Part shown: one piece after another, positions 1 through 12,689 of the stretch
How the letters are laid out: the number at the start of each line of letters is the position of its first letter
How positions within the stretch are numbered: the stretch's first letter is position 1
From: Mantis religiosa
Lineage: Eukaryota > Arthropoda > Insecta > Mantodea > Mantidae
NCBI GenBank assembly: GCA_030765055.1
Contig: CM060952.1
Location: 176,968,313 to 177,032,312, forward strand
Reading direction: 5' to 3'
Length of the DNA: 64,000 nucleotides
Notes under the pieces: generated by a model
The model's input: the letters and a program-made list of their open reading frames with translations, nothing else
Told to the model about the DNA's origin: nothing
The model's database searches: none
Program-made: the position numbers and the translations under genes

Positions 1-284
1 TTCTCAAGGGTAAGTGCTACCAATCTTAAGTTTTTGGTAAAATTCCTTTGAGTTTTCATGATCACTTTTGGTGAGCCGTGATCTTATTAAATGTTCCGGG
101 ACCAGAAGCTTTATTGTGATTTCCCTTTTCATATTTCTGGGTTTAGAAGGTGACTGCTAGCTAACTTGGAATTTCTACATCGTAAAATGGGGGACGGAAT
201 TTATGTATTCAAAAGTTTTGAGGTGTTACTCATGTAACTACTCTATTCAGTTACCTTGCTTTGGTAAATTCTGACTAACTACCT

Positions 285-425
285 TAGAGCTGCTGGACGG
301 CTACCAGAAGATCCATGGTTCAAATCCCGGCTATGGCATTGAATTTTTCAGTATGACTCTATCTTTCCATACTTTAGCCTACACACGGCCAGTGTGAAAG
401 AACCCTTAATTTCCATTAATTGACC
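285..425 (+). mobile_element. SINE family E, partial copy
   Basis: TTAGAGCTGCTGGACGG, GGTTCAAATCCCGGCTATGG box and a 3' part ending TTTCCATTAATTGAC; shares its body with 32068-32225. Confidence 0.7.
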
Positions 426-504
426 TAATAATGGTTAGCTATAAAGCTCGGGCCTTAAAGTTCTTACATGTTGTAATTCGCCATTAAGGTAGTTGACTCA
501 TGTG

Positions 505-690
505 TTTACGAGAACTCCTAGTGGTTTACCGGGAAAAGCACGAGTCAGCTGGAGAATTTAATGTCATGTCGGCACGTTGGCCATAGTAGCTCAAGGGTTA
601 GAGCGGCTGGACGACAACTAGAAGATCCGTGCTTCAAATCTCGGCTATGGCATTGAATTTTTCAGTCTACCTTTCGAGAGCACTTATTGT
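505..690 (+). mobile_element. SINE family E copy
   Basis: GGCCATAGTAGCTCAAGGG head and TTCAAATCTCGGCTATGG box, preceded by the GAGAATTTAATGTCATGTCG stretch seen at all family E copies. Confidence 0.72.
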
Positions 691-1196
691 TATTATGAAA
701 ATGTTATATTTCTTATAATGAATTATTGTAGTAATGAATTAAAGCATTTGAACCTTATATTGGGGCAACATTGAGTCAATCCTTTGGAAGCCGTGTACCC
801 TAGTTTGGACCTCTTATCTTTAGGTTTTGTAGGGCCAAAACTCCTCGCTTTAGTTTATACTGTTTAGGGAGTGTAGGTGTGAATTGTGGAGTCCTGGGTC
901 GACCAGAACATGCTTTAGTATATAGAGAAACTTTATAAGCTATAGTTTCATTTATGTTTATAAGATGCGTATGTATGCTTTGTTGACGCTTACTTAATCA
1001 TATATGCCTTCTATACCTTAGTCCTTCATCCTATTTCCTCAATGAATGAAAATGGAAAGAGATGATATGGTCCCTGTTAGGCATAACATTAGCACAATAT
1101 CGGCAAAAGTCATTAAATGCATAATTAAGGGCGGATAGATACCACACTATAAATTCAGCTAAATTATAACAGATATAGGGGCTAATGATCTAATAT
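691..1196. other. Nothing recognised
   Basis: AT-rich; no coding or repeat signal seen between SINE E and repeat G. Confidence 0.5.
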
Positions 1197-2330
1197 ACAG
1201 GTGCAGAAACTAAACAGGCTATACCAATACATATATTTTATTCCAAGCACGTGAACCCAACGTGTAAAGAGAGCCGGGAAAATGAACACTTACCCTCACA
1301 GGAATTTTCCTTGTGTTGAGTTGACAAAGGGGTACTGTTCGAGAATCACCCAAGGCTAGATCCAAGGGTCATCCGTTTCATCAGTCTTAGTTTTGATTTG
1401 CACATGATCGCGATGTAGAGAATAGACACCGGGATTTAAGCTATGCTTTTTCAAGCGTGCTTCCGCATTAATTACCTACACCGTGGGTAAGAGAAAGTTG
1501 CATGGAATAGATGTCCCAGAAACCCAAAATTGCGATGAAGTTTAAGAGTAGAGATGAAACACAACCTATAAGGAACGAGTAACGGGTTACATGACTCTTA
1601 AAGTGTCCAAAATTCAGCGTAAGGAAGGGAAAATTTGTGCAATGGCGAGGGCTGGTATTTGCTAGGAAAAACACTCTGTATTGGCGAGTGAAGGAGCAAC
1701 ACGTACTGAAAGTTCATCAAAGTGCGTGTTCGTGAATAGACGGAGCAACACATTAGGTGGTTATCGAACAGTCTATGTATGCGAGTGAGAGAAACAGCAC
1801 ACATTACAACGTCATCAAGATTTTACCAAACTCTGTTGTATAATCCTCCGGAAATATTCTAGTGCGCGAAGTAATGTTCTCGCGACTTCCAGAAACGACA
1901 ACGCGTACACAGCTAGCTACATCACTCGGCGCGTCCTAGAAATTTACAAGCTCACTCGCGGCTGTGATTCAAACTAGCCGTCATGTCGCACGCACATCAA
2001 CGGGCAAATCCTTAGTCTCGCGCGTAATGTGCGAGTAACACCAACACAATAGTGACGAGTGGAGAGGGCGACTTGCATAAATAAACTTGCCGTTCAACGT
2101 TCGTGGTGCCCCCTGTGTGATAATGTCCCTACAATGTCAGGATGCACCCACTCCCTGAAACCCAAAAGAGAGAATGCATGCAGACCTACCCTGAGAAAAA
2201 CCCCGACCTGTTGTGAACATCCCAACCGTAACCCTCACCCGTCACATTTCCTAACATATGAGCTGTTGAGTGCCGCAGGGCTCAAGGAGGTATTTAACGG
2301 GCAAGTACCGCCTCAGAGACTAGCAAAAGC
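1197..2330 (+). repeat. Unidentified 1.1-kb dispersed repeat G, copy 1
   Basis: Co-linear with 37562-38636 (shared blocks include GTGTAAAGAGAGCCGGGAAAA, CACTCGGCGCGTCCTAGAAATT and CACCCACTCCCTGAAACCCA). No coding domain is recognised in either copy; terminal structure unclear. Confidence 0.82.
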
Positions 2331-3769
2331 GAGTAAAGGACGTCTCTGTGGTTGGGAATAAATGTGCCTCACATTTAAAAAGGAGTCCCAAATTCAACTG
2401 TCTTTGAAAGTTGGTACAGCAACTTGGAGCCGCAGCAAATCTGCTAGACTTCCAGGAAAATATTCTAGCAAATTGACAGGTAGATCGCTTTGCTCTTGGA
2501 TTTACTGAGACTGCAGGTCCCACAAACGTGAAAAGAACGTGCAAACATGGATTTTTAGAAAGTCGTTTCTCTTTCATGTTGCTGTCATTCTTTCATCTCT
2601 CTATCGTGCCGAGGACAGTGTTTATTAGTTTGAGAATTCTAGGATAAAAAGGAAATAAAAATGAGTAAGAGAAAAAGAGGTAAGTTGCACGAACCTTAAT
2701 GGTTCTCGACCATGTTTGTCTTCGATAAACACTAAGATAACCTTGCTACGCACGTACTATATGATTTATTGTGAAAGAATATAATACATTCTACACAAGT
2801 GATATTACAAATTTACTGAAATCGCTGCTTGAATATTGGGCACAATTTGTAAATGACAAAAGCCTGTTCTTGAAATCAAGCTGCCATTTTAGAATATACT
2901 TTTCAAATAATACAAAATTAAACACTATAGTGCGGCAACCCAATTTTAATGTGTAAAATTTGTTAAAAATGTACTGTTCACCACTCTAATATAAAACGGT
3001 TCATAGTAATCCCAGTACCTGTTTCTCTAATATAAAATCATTGCCTGTTTTTACGCACAGAGGGTAAAAGATCGTTTGACATCAATATTATTGCCGCTGT
3101 TATATTCGAACATTTACACCAGTTTCATTAGTTTTATTTCCACGGGTTTATCTTTATGGCAGCGCCAGATGGGATACATGTTTGGAAGAACATTCAAAAT
3201 TAAGCTGTGGTTCATCGGCTCATAAAATGTGTTCTTTTAACTGATATTTTAAAACAATATTTTATAGCCAAATCTACGGTTTGTTGGCAATTCAATTTTC
3301 CGATTCAATTTCTCGTTTATTAAGTCGATGAGCATGCAATATGATGTCACAGATATCACAGTCGGCGAGCTTATTTACAGTACAACACAAACACAATAAA
3401 GATAACATGCCAATGAAATAATAACGAGAAATGCAATGCCGAAATTACATTTTGATACATAAATAACAATATTCCAGAGAAATGTACAAGAGGGAATAAA
3501 TGAATATAAAAAGTCACATCTTTATCATCAATGTTCTCGATATTTACTGAAAAATTGGATACTGTAAAACGAATACCTCTATAACGTATGAATAGATACG
3601 AAAATAATATGTGAGAGGTTAAGGAATAATATTTGTTATGAAATTGACGAAGGTTTGTTTGTAGTATTATTTCCTCCAATAACGGATGATGTTATCATTT
3701 CATTAAGCTAAATAAGTTGATTCATATATTTAAAACGTATATTAATTTATATTCATATATTGATGTAGC
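2331..3769. other. Nothing recognised
   Basis: AT-rich non-coding sequence; short ORFs lack any domain. Confidence 0.5.
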
Positions 3770-4400
3770 TTTTAAATGTTATACAGTGTGATCCATATAA
3801 ACCTGAACTGTTTGAATAGGCCATAATTTCCCCTTGAAAGCTCGTAGAACGTAGAAATTTTTTTAATGATCTCAGTGGCTCTAGAAGAATTGACAACACT
3901 GAACAATTGCTGACAGTCGACAGTCTGAAATGTCCCATTTTCTTTGATACGACTATAGGCACTGAAGTTTATAAGAATATCTTCAAGGCAAAATGAAATG
4001 TGTAGTGTTTAACGCCCACTTTTACTACATACGGCACCGCAGCCGGTAACACTGATGATACATGAGATGAAGATGGAGCACCGGTGGAATGAGATGGCCG
4101 GGGAAACCAGAGGTCCCGGAGAAGACCCGCCCCAGCGCCGTGTTGTCCACCACAAATCTCACTTTTCGGTCGCCTGGGATCGAACCCGGGCCACCTTGGT
4201 GAGAGCCAAGCGGTCTAACCACTGAGCCACGGCGTGGCCTATCTTCAAGACATTTGTGGAGCAGCTAGATGATATCGAATTGAGAGAAGGTTATTTCCAG
4301 CAAGATGGAGCAAGATGCCATACATCTAATGACACCATGGAACTTATAACCAGATCCTTTGATATCACTGGGCAACAAAAGAATAATTATTGAATGTTTC
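3770..4400 (+). pseudogene. Tc1/mariner-superfamily transposase fragment split by a SINE
   Basis: Before the SINE the plus strand reads PIFFDTTIGTEVYKNIFK; after it IFKTFVEQLDDIELREGYFQQDGARCHTSNDTMELI. The block GYFQQDGAxxHTS contains a catalytic Asp typical of a Tc1/mariner-superfamily transposase group common in insects. It is broken further downstream. The SINE at 3988-4239 sits within it. Confidence 0.65.
3988..4239 (-). mobile_element. SINE family A, full copy with 10-bp target duplication
   Basis: tRNA-derived: minus strand reads GGCTCAGTGGTTAGACCGC (A box) and GGGTTCGATCCCAGG (B box), then a body shared with 38639-38883. It is flanked by identical TATCTTCAAG at 3978-3987 and 4240-4249, the expected target duplication of LINE-mediated insertion. 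Confidence 0.88.
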
Positions 4401-4669
4401 AAGCACTTCATGAGGCAATTTCTACTAATTATGGGTTGAAAAAACCAAATAAGACAATGAAAAATTTTTATTAGCTCTAGTTTCTATGATATACACAAGG
4501 TGGAAGTATTATAAATTAACGGATTGAGAGAAAAGGAAACATTTTAATTCCATGAAAGTGCATTTGATTTTTTAACTGGTTATTACATGCTAAGAGTTCT
4601 AAAGTCCTGGAAAAGTATTTCGCAGATAGTGGTATATGAAGAGAATCATGTGGTGGCCTATTGACTTCG

Positions 4670-4921
4670 TCATCTTTTAGATTGCCTCTTGTGATGGAGT
4701 TCCGCAGAATCTCTATACAAAGACCAACAGTAATCCGCAAGCATTACTTCATTACAACGGCCCTGATATCTTTGTTCCATAACAGAAATATACTGATGGA
4801 ATCTCTCCCTATGTTCATCACTACTAGGAGTGAAAAAGTCTAGGTGGGAGTGGAGAAAATGGATCTTAAGCGACATGTTGCCTTCGAGGTTAGGGTATAT
4901 TTTCGAGAGTACTGTCACCAA
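4670..4921 (-). pseudogene. Fragment of a widespread arthropod hypothetical (TE-associated) protein
   Basis: 83-aa minus-strand ORF with NMSLKIHFLHSHLDFF, SDEHRERFHQYI and RYQGRCNEVMLADYCWSLYRD. I recognise this pattern from multicopy uncharacterised proteins in insects and spiders, where it forms the C-terminal region. No catalytic assignment can be made. The upstream part of the gene was not found. Confidence 0.55.
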
Positions 4922-6479
4922 ATGCTTGTACCTGTCATCTACGGTATTTTGACGGGTGTGCCAACTCCTAAAAAAGATTCCCCCAAATTTAAAATCTTCA
5001 CTCTAAGAAATGAAATGATCTTATTTCTCTTTATATTCAAAACAAGAGCTAATCTATCATTTTATGGTGATTTATATATTCAGCAAATGGAAATACATGT
5101 AAATTCACTATTTTTAAAGTCCGAAACATTTTCATTCTATCCCAGTGCAATCGAATAGGCAACAGACGATTGATATTGTTCTTTGTGGTTTCGTAGAATT
5201 AAAAGCCCGAGTTGCAGAAATTCAAATCGTTCCTTATATGTGTACAAATACACTCAAAGTGGCAGCATTACATCACATACATAGTCACAATCTACCAAGG
5301 TCGTTGACAATAACCAACGTTCTGATTACATCTGTTTACATCAGCTCTGCTTACAACACTTCACAGCTGTTTACTACTACTGCTCCGTTTGCGACTGCCC
5401 TTGGCGGGTCGTCGCTTCTTTAAATACCTCCTCTGGTAATTCCAGACTGTTCCAGAACAATCAAGAAACCGAACGCTCTCCATCAATCAAGATCTTACCA
5501 GAATGTTCTTATTTATCTGTTTTGGTATGCCTTTTATCTCAGTGATACACTATCCGACCTAGTACACAAGTGTACACACTCTTTGTGTACACAAGCCGCG
5601 CTTATCTCTCTGCACCGAACTTTCTATGCTTTTCGCCGCGACAATACTCCCAAGTCACCCATTCCAACCGAGATAAGTAACATTGCGAGGATACTCTCCG
5701 TAAAACTTCAGAGAATATGGTGAGACGAGTGGAAACATGTATAGATGCTGGTCGAGGACACTTCCAACATTTTCTTTGAGTTATAAATTGTGTAACGTAA
5801 TCTCCCAATTGTGTGTTATATTATCATAAAGTTGCACGTGTGTCATATTATTGGTCAAAGGCTATGGCCTTGACAAATGGTTCAGGTATATATGCATCGA
5901 CTATACCTTCTGGCAAATGCCAAGCCTTTTGGAACGATGGAAGAACGTAAGAAACAACCTGAAAAGCAACTCAAGTTTATATTCTTCATCACCTAGAGCT
6001 ACTTTATACTCCATTGCGAAAAAGATCAGAAAATTCTTTACTAAAGGTGGTACTAAATCATTACTTGCGAGAAGGAATTACTTATTTTTCCACAAACTTT
6101 AATAATCATCTTGTTTACACTGAAGTATTGCATGAAAACCAAGGTATCAGAATCTTGTCATTCTGCATATGAAAAACTGTTTCTTGAAAGCTAAGTTTAA
6201 AATTTTGTTTTCTCTAAAATACAGATTAATATAATTTTAACCACTTCATAACGAGGTTAGAACCTGTATTTTGTCCTCAAACTGGGACATACAGTGATTT
6301 AAACTTTGTCTAAAATCGACTATTTAAATTTTGATTCTCAGATTCAATAACGTTGTACGTCTAATCCAATGAAATTTTCGAGTACACATACTGAGGATAA
6401 ATATTACGCTCAAATACCTTAACACATACAAACAGTGACACAGAACATTTGCTAGAAGGTTGGCAATTAAAAGTAAACA
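4922..6479. other. Nothing recognised
   Basis: Short ORFs only, none with recognisable composition or motifs. Confidence 0.5.
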
Positions 6480-7070
6480 AATACAAATGAAGATCGCTTA
6501 TACAGTCTTCTCCTCTGAACTCTATGCTATCAAACGATCATTTGAAGATACTTAAAACAATGAAAGTGATTCTCAGTACCTAATTCTCACTGTCTCACAA
6601 GCTTCCATAATGGCCCAACAAAACCAAAAAAGTAAAAACCCAATAATAGGAGACATCAAAAATCTGTACACGCAAATTCTATCGGAATTAAAAAGTGTTA
6701 CTTTAATCTGGATCTCATCACATCAAGGCATTCCCGAACAAGCTGATGCTGCAGAAAAAGAGGCATCTGCTCGAAAATAATACACGTCAACTGGCAATCC
6801 ACCTGGTTAGACTTCTACCAGCCAACTCCGAGAACTCAAATCATCTTACACAGAACCACATCCAGTTACAAAGCTGAAACGGCGACAACAAATCCTCATA
6901 AACCTTCTTCGTATTGGACACTAAACATACCCATAACTACTTACTTAACAAAACCCTACCTCCTGTATGCAACACTTGTAACGTGATCATCGCCGTCAAA
7001 CACATCATAGAAGAATGCAAGAAATAACAAAAGCAGCGAATAGAAGCCAATGCTACCAGTAAAATCATAG
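6480..7070 (+). pseudogene. Non-LTR retrotransposon 3' fragment with RNase H and Cys-rich end
   Basis: Plus strand reads VFSSELYAIKRSFED, then VTLIWISSHQGIPEQADAAEKEA (RNase H core), then RRQQILINLLRIGH, PPVCNTCN and VKHIIEECKK, the usual end of insect jockey/I/R1-type ORF2. Several stops break it. Confidence 0.72.
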
Positions 7071-7090
7071 AAGCAATTGTAAAAGAATTT

Positions 7091-9698
7091 TGTACTTTTG
7101 TAACATTACGGAACTCTGTAAACACATCTGGTATGAATGTTCATATTATGTAGCTTCAATGTTAAGATGTCGCAATATGACATGCAAGTTAAAGCGACAA
7201 AAAATAATTCAAATTAAAAAAAGGAAACAAGTGGTATTGTATACATATTTAAGACTAAGTTTAGCTAATGTTATGTTTAACATCAAAAGGATTGTCCTTG
7301 AGTTTAAGTTATTTTGGTTGTCGAGAGATACTGCTTCATTTTATTAAATTGATCAGCAGTTACTTTGTTCCCCAAAATATGGTATTATCTTAAGCATTTA
7401 ATATTTTGGTTAATAGCACAGATTTTAAACATGTTAGTTGATAAAGCTTCATTTCATACTTTAATTCAATTAAGGTTTTAATTGTTCTGCTCTATTCAGG
7501 CGAATAGAAGGACATGTTAATTTGTAACACCAGATGTTCTCTTATAAGACAAAAGCTTAAAATCCGTTACTATGCGTAACATATATAGGATGAGATACTC
7601 TTAGGCTAAGCTAAGAAAATCGAAAGCAGGGCCATAAAAATAGTTCAGGTCTCTGAATAATACGAGTATATTTTAATAGATTCACAAATTATCACTGACT
7701 TTTACTAGAATGTGTTATATTAGGATAAATCAGTTACATGTTACATTGTGATATTTTAAATCTGTCCATGCTTCAGCATTTTCAGGTACCACCACAAAAA
7801 ATTGCAGACCTTCTAGTCAAACACATTTAAATAAACTACTAAAATCTTGGAAGCACGTGCCAGCAAGTACTGAGAATATCGTTTTGGTAAATATTGTGAT
7901 GATCATGCACAGAGTCCAGAATGAGTAAACGCGGAAAGGACAACGTTTCAGAAATCTTGGTATCTTACGGCTACGGTGGAGTGTTTGGTACCTTTCGAAG
8001 TAACCTTATAGTTGACGATTCCAGCTTAAGTTTCTTCTGACCACTCTCCCGGACAGTGTTTTTCCGCTGATTTCTTTGGTTGGTAGTCGTGTGCTGAGTG
8101 GTTCCGTTTGATTTCATTCTATTTTAATTTACCATACGACCGAGAGCTGTCTTAGTATGCACAGTTTATCACCCATTCTGGGCGACAGCACTGGTCAGTT
8201 GGATCTACGACTGAGAAATGTTAATGGGACACAGCTTGTTTGCCTGTGGCCTCCTCTTGATCATTTACTTCATCCATTCTTCCTGATAAGTGGTAGCCAC
8301 AGTAAATCTCTGTAGGTCACAGTAAGAATGGTGTTATCCTCCAATGTATTATATGATATCTTGTCGCCACCTCCCCGGCGTTACACACATTTTGAAGCTG
8401 TATATGTTTGTAACCGCAGTATCAGGCAGCGATTTGGAGGCGGCGAATTAATCACGATAATTAAAAAAAGAATAGCAAATTAATGAAAATGCTTTGCTAA
8501 ACTAATATAAAAATCTCGTTATATTACAATGAAATTAGAATGGATAGATTAATGATTAAAATAGCGGTTGACTTAAAACATAAGAAGGGAAGAATATAAT
8601 TTAATATACCATACATACTAGCATCCAGGAAAAGGAAGAGAAAATATTCTTGTAAAAGTCTGCACACTTCGGTGAGATAGGAAGGGAAGACCGTTACTCT
8701 CTTTGTGCAAGGAAAGGATCAATGTCTGAGAACTATGGAATACTCACCAGCCGGGAATTTGTTGGGACAAATGGGTTTTCAAAATGCGGCGGAGCAAGAA
8801 TGCTAAAGTAATTTACTTCGCTGATTTGATAACGATGGATACCGTTACAAACAACTCAGAGTAGGCGTTCCCCAACTCAGGGAGGGCTGAACGTAAATTA
8901 GTTGGATGAGTTTTGCAAACCAATGCGAAAATTTGAAATAAATGAGAAACCAATAGTAATGTAAGATTTGAGATATGGGGAGAAGGGTGACCTATTTTGG
9001 TTATGTGATAAAGTTACAGAGGGGTTCACAGTAAGGTTCGAACTGAATCGCGAAGTAGGAAAAACTGACTTAAATGGTTATACTACGACAGCAAATACGC
9101 GTGAGTGCGCGTTAAGGAGAAGCGAAGATTTATAAGTCCGAAATGTAGGGAAGTTAAGAATAGTGCAACCAGCGTAAGTGGAAGCAGCATTAGAAGTTTA
9201 ATAGACAAAAGTAGTCACCGTATAAAGAAGAAATAGAAACCACGCGGAAGTAAATTTAAACAAGTAATCCAGGGTTTCCAGTAAACTGAATTTATGTTAG
9301 GAATTTTACTAACAGGTGGTTACCGATCCAAGTCGATAAGCAAACTTTGTAGGAATTAAACCAAATAGTTTTGCAACGAACCAAGTGTTATTTATACGAC
9401 TGAGTAGCCAACAACCACCAAAAATCCATTTCCTACAACCATTCACCTGAGGATAAGAGAACTTATAGCTCCAATTAGAACCCAATCAATTTAACACTGG
9501 TATGTGGGTTTGCCGCAGTATTCTAACCTCAGTCTCGAGAAGATTCCTGTTTCAGGGTATGCATGAGTGTATATATGGGTAAGTATCATCCGGAATACAA
9601 CTTTAGGACTGTTTAATAAGTGCTTCTTTTTTATAATATTCACGTAAATAGCGAAGTTGCCGACCAGTGTATACTAATCTACAGGGTGGGAAAAATAA
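7091..9698. other. Nothing recognised
   Basis: No supported gene, SINE or tandem array. Confidence 0.5.
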
Positions 9699-9790
9699 AA
9701 GTGGTCCAGACAGTATTTTTAAAAAAGTGGTCCAGAGAGTATTTTAAAAAAAGTGGCCCAGAAAGTATTTTTTAAAAAGTGGTCTGGAAT
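9699..9790. repeat. Short minisatellite, about 27-bp unit, about 3.5 copies
   Basis: Unit AAAAAGTGGTCCAGAGAGTA plus T/A run, repeated with small changes. Confidence 0.8.
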
Positions 9791-11429
9791 AGGTACACGA
9801 CGCGTGTACAAAATTAAGAAATGGGTAATAAAAATGAAATCCACTCACAGGACACGTGAGCGAACTCGAACAATTTATTTGCAAGATACTAAATACAGTA
9901 AATGAAATGAAGTTAGATTGTGGCAACAGAACAACAATATCGACCCCTGATAATGAAAAGGTGAACCGCCTGTCACACTAAATGCTGGAAATGTCCTCCG
10001 AGGCAGCGCTGTGCTCGATTTACTAAACAGTGGGACACGCACTGAAGATTTTTTCCGGGCTACTTTTATTTTGCGCATCCTGTATATTAACATATGGAGT
10101 TACGTATTTGAAATGTTCATTATTTAGGGCGAGAAAATACATTCCCTCCAGCCATGTCTTATCTTCGAGAACCAGCCAAGACACTCCAGAATTCCCTAAT
10201 CATCTGGCCTTTTGTTACTTTTGTTTCGGCGACCAACTTCTAAGAAACGTTCTCGCACAATTCACAAATGCGAAACATCTGGACCTCCTTCGAAGATGAC
10301 ATCCCTAATAGTGAACTGCTAAACCAACATCCTCTTTCACATTTAACGAAATATCAAATGTTCATATCTAATCCGTTATGATACTTAATTTATTGGCTCA
10401 ATAATTTTAGTTTCAATCTGGAAGTAATACATACACTATGCGTTCACATATATTAATGGGAGGGAGAGAGAAGAATAGAAGGGTGCAGCATCTTCCGATA
10501 TTCATATGGAGGAAACAAAAAGTCACCAAGTGAAACAAAATCACTTGAGTCAGGCAATTGCAGTGGATCAATGGTATAGTCCATTTTATAGTTCCCAGCA
10601 ACTCGGCATGTCTTGCCATCCTACCATAAGTCACCGGTCACTGACTGGAGTAGAATCCGTTGTTTCCATCCAGTAAGGATCGAGTCATATCTAACCTTAT
10701 TTAATCCGATACTCAGAATACCTAGTAAATATAGTGTTACGGGAGTGGGTTACACTCCACTGATGTGGACACCTTAATTACGATGTAGGCTAATTTTCAA
10801 GTGGACTATACCTCTCTGTGAAGGTTCAATGTAACTGCTCATGACTTCCATTGACTTCTATTTTGCAATTTTACTTTTTGTGGATGTTTCATATATCCTC
10901 TCTATGTTTGTAATGCAAGAAAAGGAATTGGAATTCAAAACCGGAATTTTTCTGTCCCTTGGATTATTCAAGAGATTAATAAATCCAGTGTGAAACAATA
11001 TATTCCAAATATTGTCTTTCATTTTCGCGAAGATGGAGAAGAAGCTATTCAAGCTTCAGGAAAATTAATTCTAAAATTACCTTCAACGGTTTTCAGTGAG
11101 ATGCCTGGCGAAATACGATACGCGTCGCAGAAACGCTTGCCAGTCAAAGCAAAGTGTAATCTCTTCACGCCTGCTTCCCAAGTCTTCTTTGTTAAACGCG
11201 AAGCTGACAAGCATTGTATTGCAGTTGCTGCCTGGTCGAGTCCTTCCTTTGTTCACAGATCAATGTTCAGAAATTCGGCAAAATCTGTCTACAATAATTC
11301 CTCTACTGGGTAACAGATTCTGCCTGCTTGGGGTATTGACACAACTGTTTTAAAGCTTCCGATTTATACTAAGGAAAAATAAATGCAACTGTTCTCCATG
11401 GCCCTTATAAGTTAGTTAACACAGAACCA
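9791..11429. other. Nothing recognised
   Basis: The ORF at 10990-11313 (107 aa) shows no family motifs. Confidence 0.45.
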
Positions 11430-11720
11430 AGTAAGGTGACTGCATGGTAGCTGCAGGCTCGCATTCAGAAGGTATCAGTTTCGAATCTTGGTGGTCGCTC
11501 TTACGTTATACCATGGTTTTTCCTTGGTGGGTAACACAAATACTGGTGTGTTGTGTGTCCTCTATTACGGCAGTCATCTCTCCCATTTCCTCTAATTTTA
11601 TCCCTCTCTTTCATCTAACAGATCAATTCCAGGCGTGTCGCTTGAAGGAGGAGCTTGATATTGGAAACCTCTTCTCGGTACCATTAGAGCAAGGCCGTTC
11701 GAACTGCTGGGTCTAGCTAA
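11430..11720 (+). repeat. Possible tRNA-derived SINE (unclassified)
   Basis: GGTATCAGTTTCGAATCTTGG resembles a B box, about 50 bp after a weak A-box-like GTGACTGCATGGTAGC. A single copy, so weakly supported. Confidence 0.3.
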
Positions 11721-12101
11721 GGGGTGGGAAGGAAGGCACTCTAAGTGTGAGTTTACCCTTCGTATTGTGCCCAACACTCCTTAGTCAAGGAGTAGTAAGG
11801 AAGGTATTATAGGTGTGCATCTACCCTCCCTCTTGTCCCGAAAACTTTCTAGACAGAGTTAAACTGAATCAGCTAAACCGGTTACAGTCACGCGTCTTCA
11901 TTGCAGTGGTGGATTAGCTCTGCATCATGAGCAAGCAACAACTGTTTAATAGGGACTGGTAGAACAGACATTTTTTTTCGTTCTTCATGATCGTAAAGCT
12001 CAGTGTTTTATATCTTCTACTAATATTGAATATATTACCAGCTCCTCCCTACGGAGTAAATCAATGCGCCTCATGCTGTAACCTATAGCGAAGTCAAATT
12101 G

Positions 12102-12689
12102 TTAGAGAATTATTAAGCGAGAAGACTCTATGAAATCAGTCACTTCTTCTGCACTCCATGGTTTGGGCATATCACCCGTTCCGGCTTCATAGACCTCTCC
12201 AGCGTTTCCTGGGTCGTTCTCGGTCTCTTCTTCCTTTTGGTTATAGTTTAATACTGCATTTGGATATCTTCCATCCTGCATTCTTAATATATGTTCATTC
12301 CATTGTTGCCTTCGTTCTGATATTTTGTCATGGATTGGTTCGATTTCTAATTCCTTTCTAATATCCTCATTTCTTATTTTGTCCAATATTGTACAACCTT
12401 TAACACTTCTTAAAAATTTCATTTCTGCAGTCTGTATTTCATTTAAATCCTTTTGTGTTGGCACACAGGTTTCGCTTCCATATAGTAAAGTTGGAATATC
12501 CATTAACTTATACATTTTCATTTTTGTATCCTTTCTCACTCTGTTTTTAAAAGTTCTTTGGATTGTCCCACATATTGCTCGGCATTTGTTTACTTTTTCT
12601 TCTATATCAGCATAGTTTCTATAACTTATACTACCTCCTAAATATTTAAAACTGGATATTTGCTCTAAAATCGCATTTGCTAAATCCAA
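12102..12689 (-). pseudogene. RTE-like non-LTR retrotransposon ORF, C-terminal 195 aa
   Basis: Open from 12689 to stop 12102: SFKYLGGSISYRNYADIEEK, YGSETCVPTQKDLNEIQTAEMKF and RRQQWNEHILRMQDGRYPNAV are the thumb/C-terminal region that follows the reverse transcriptase domain in RTE/BovB-type elements. The 5' part, including the catalytic motif, is absent. Confidence 0.82.
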
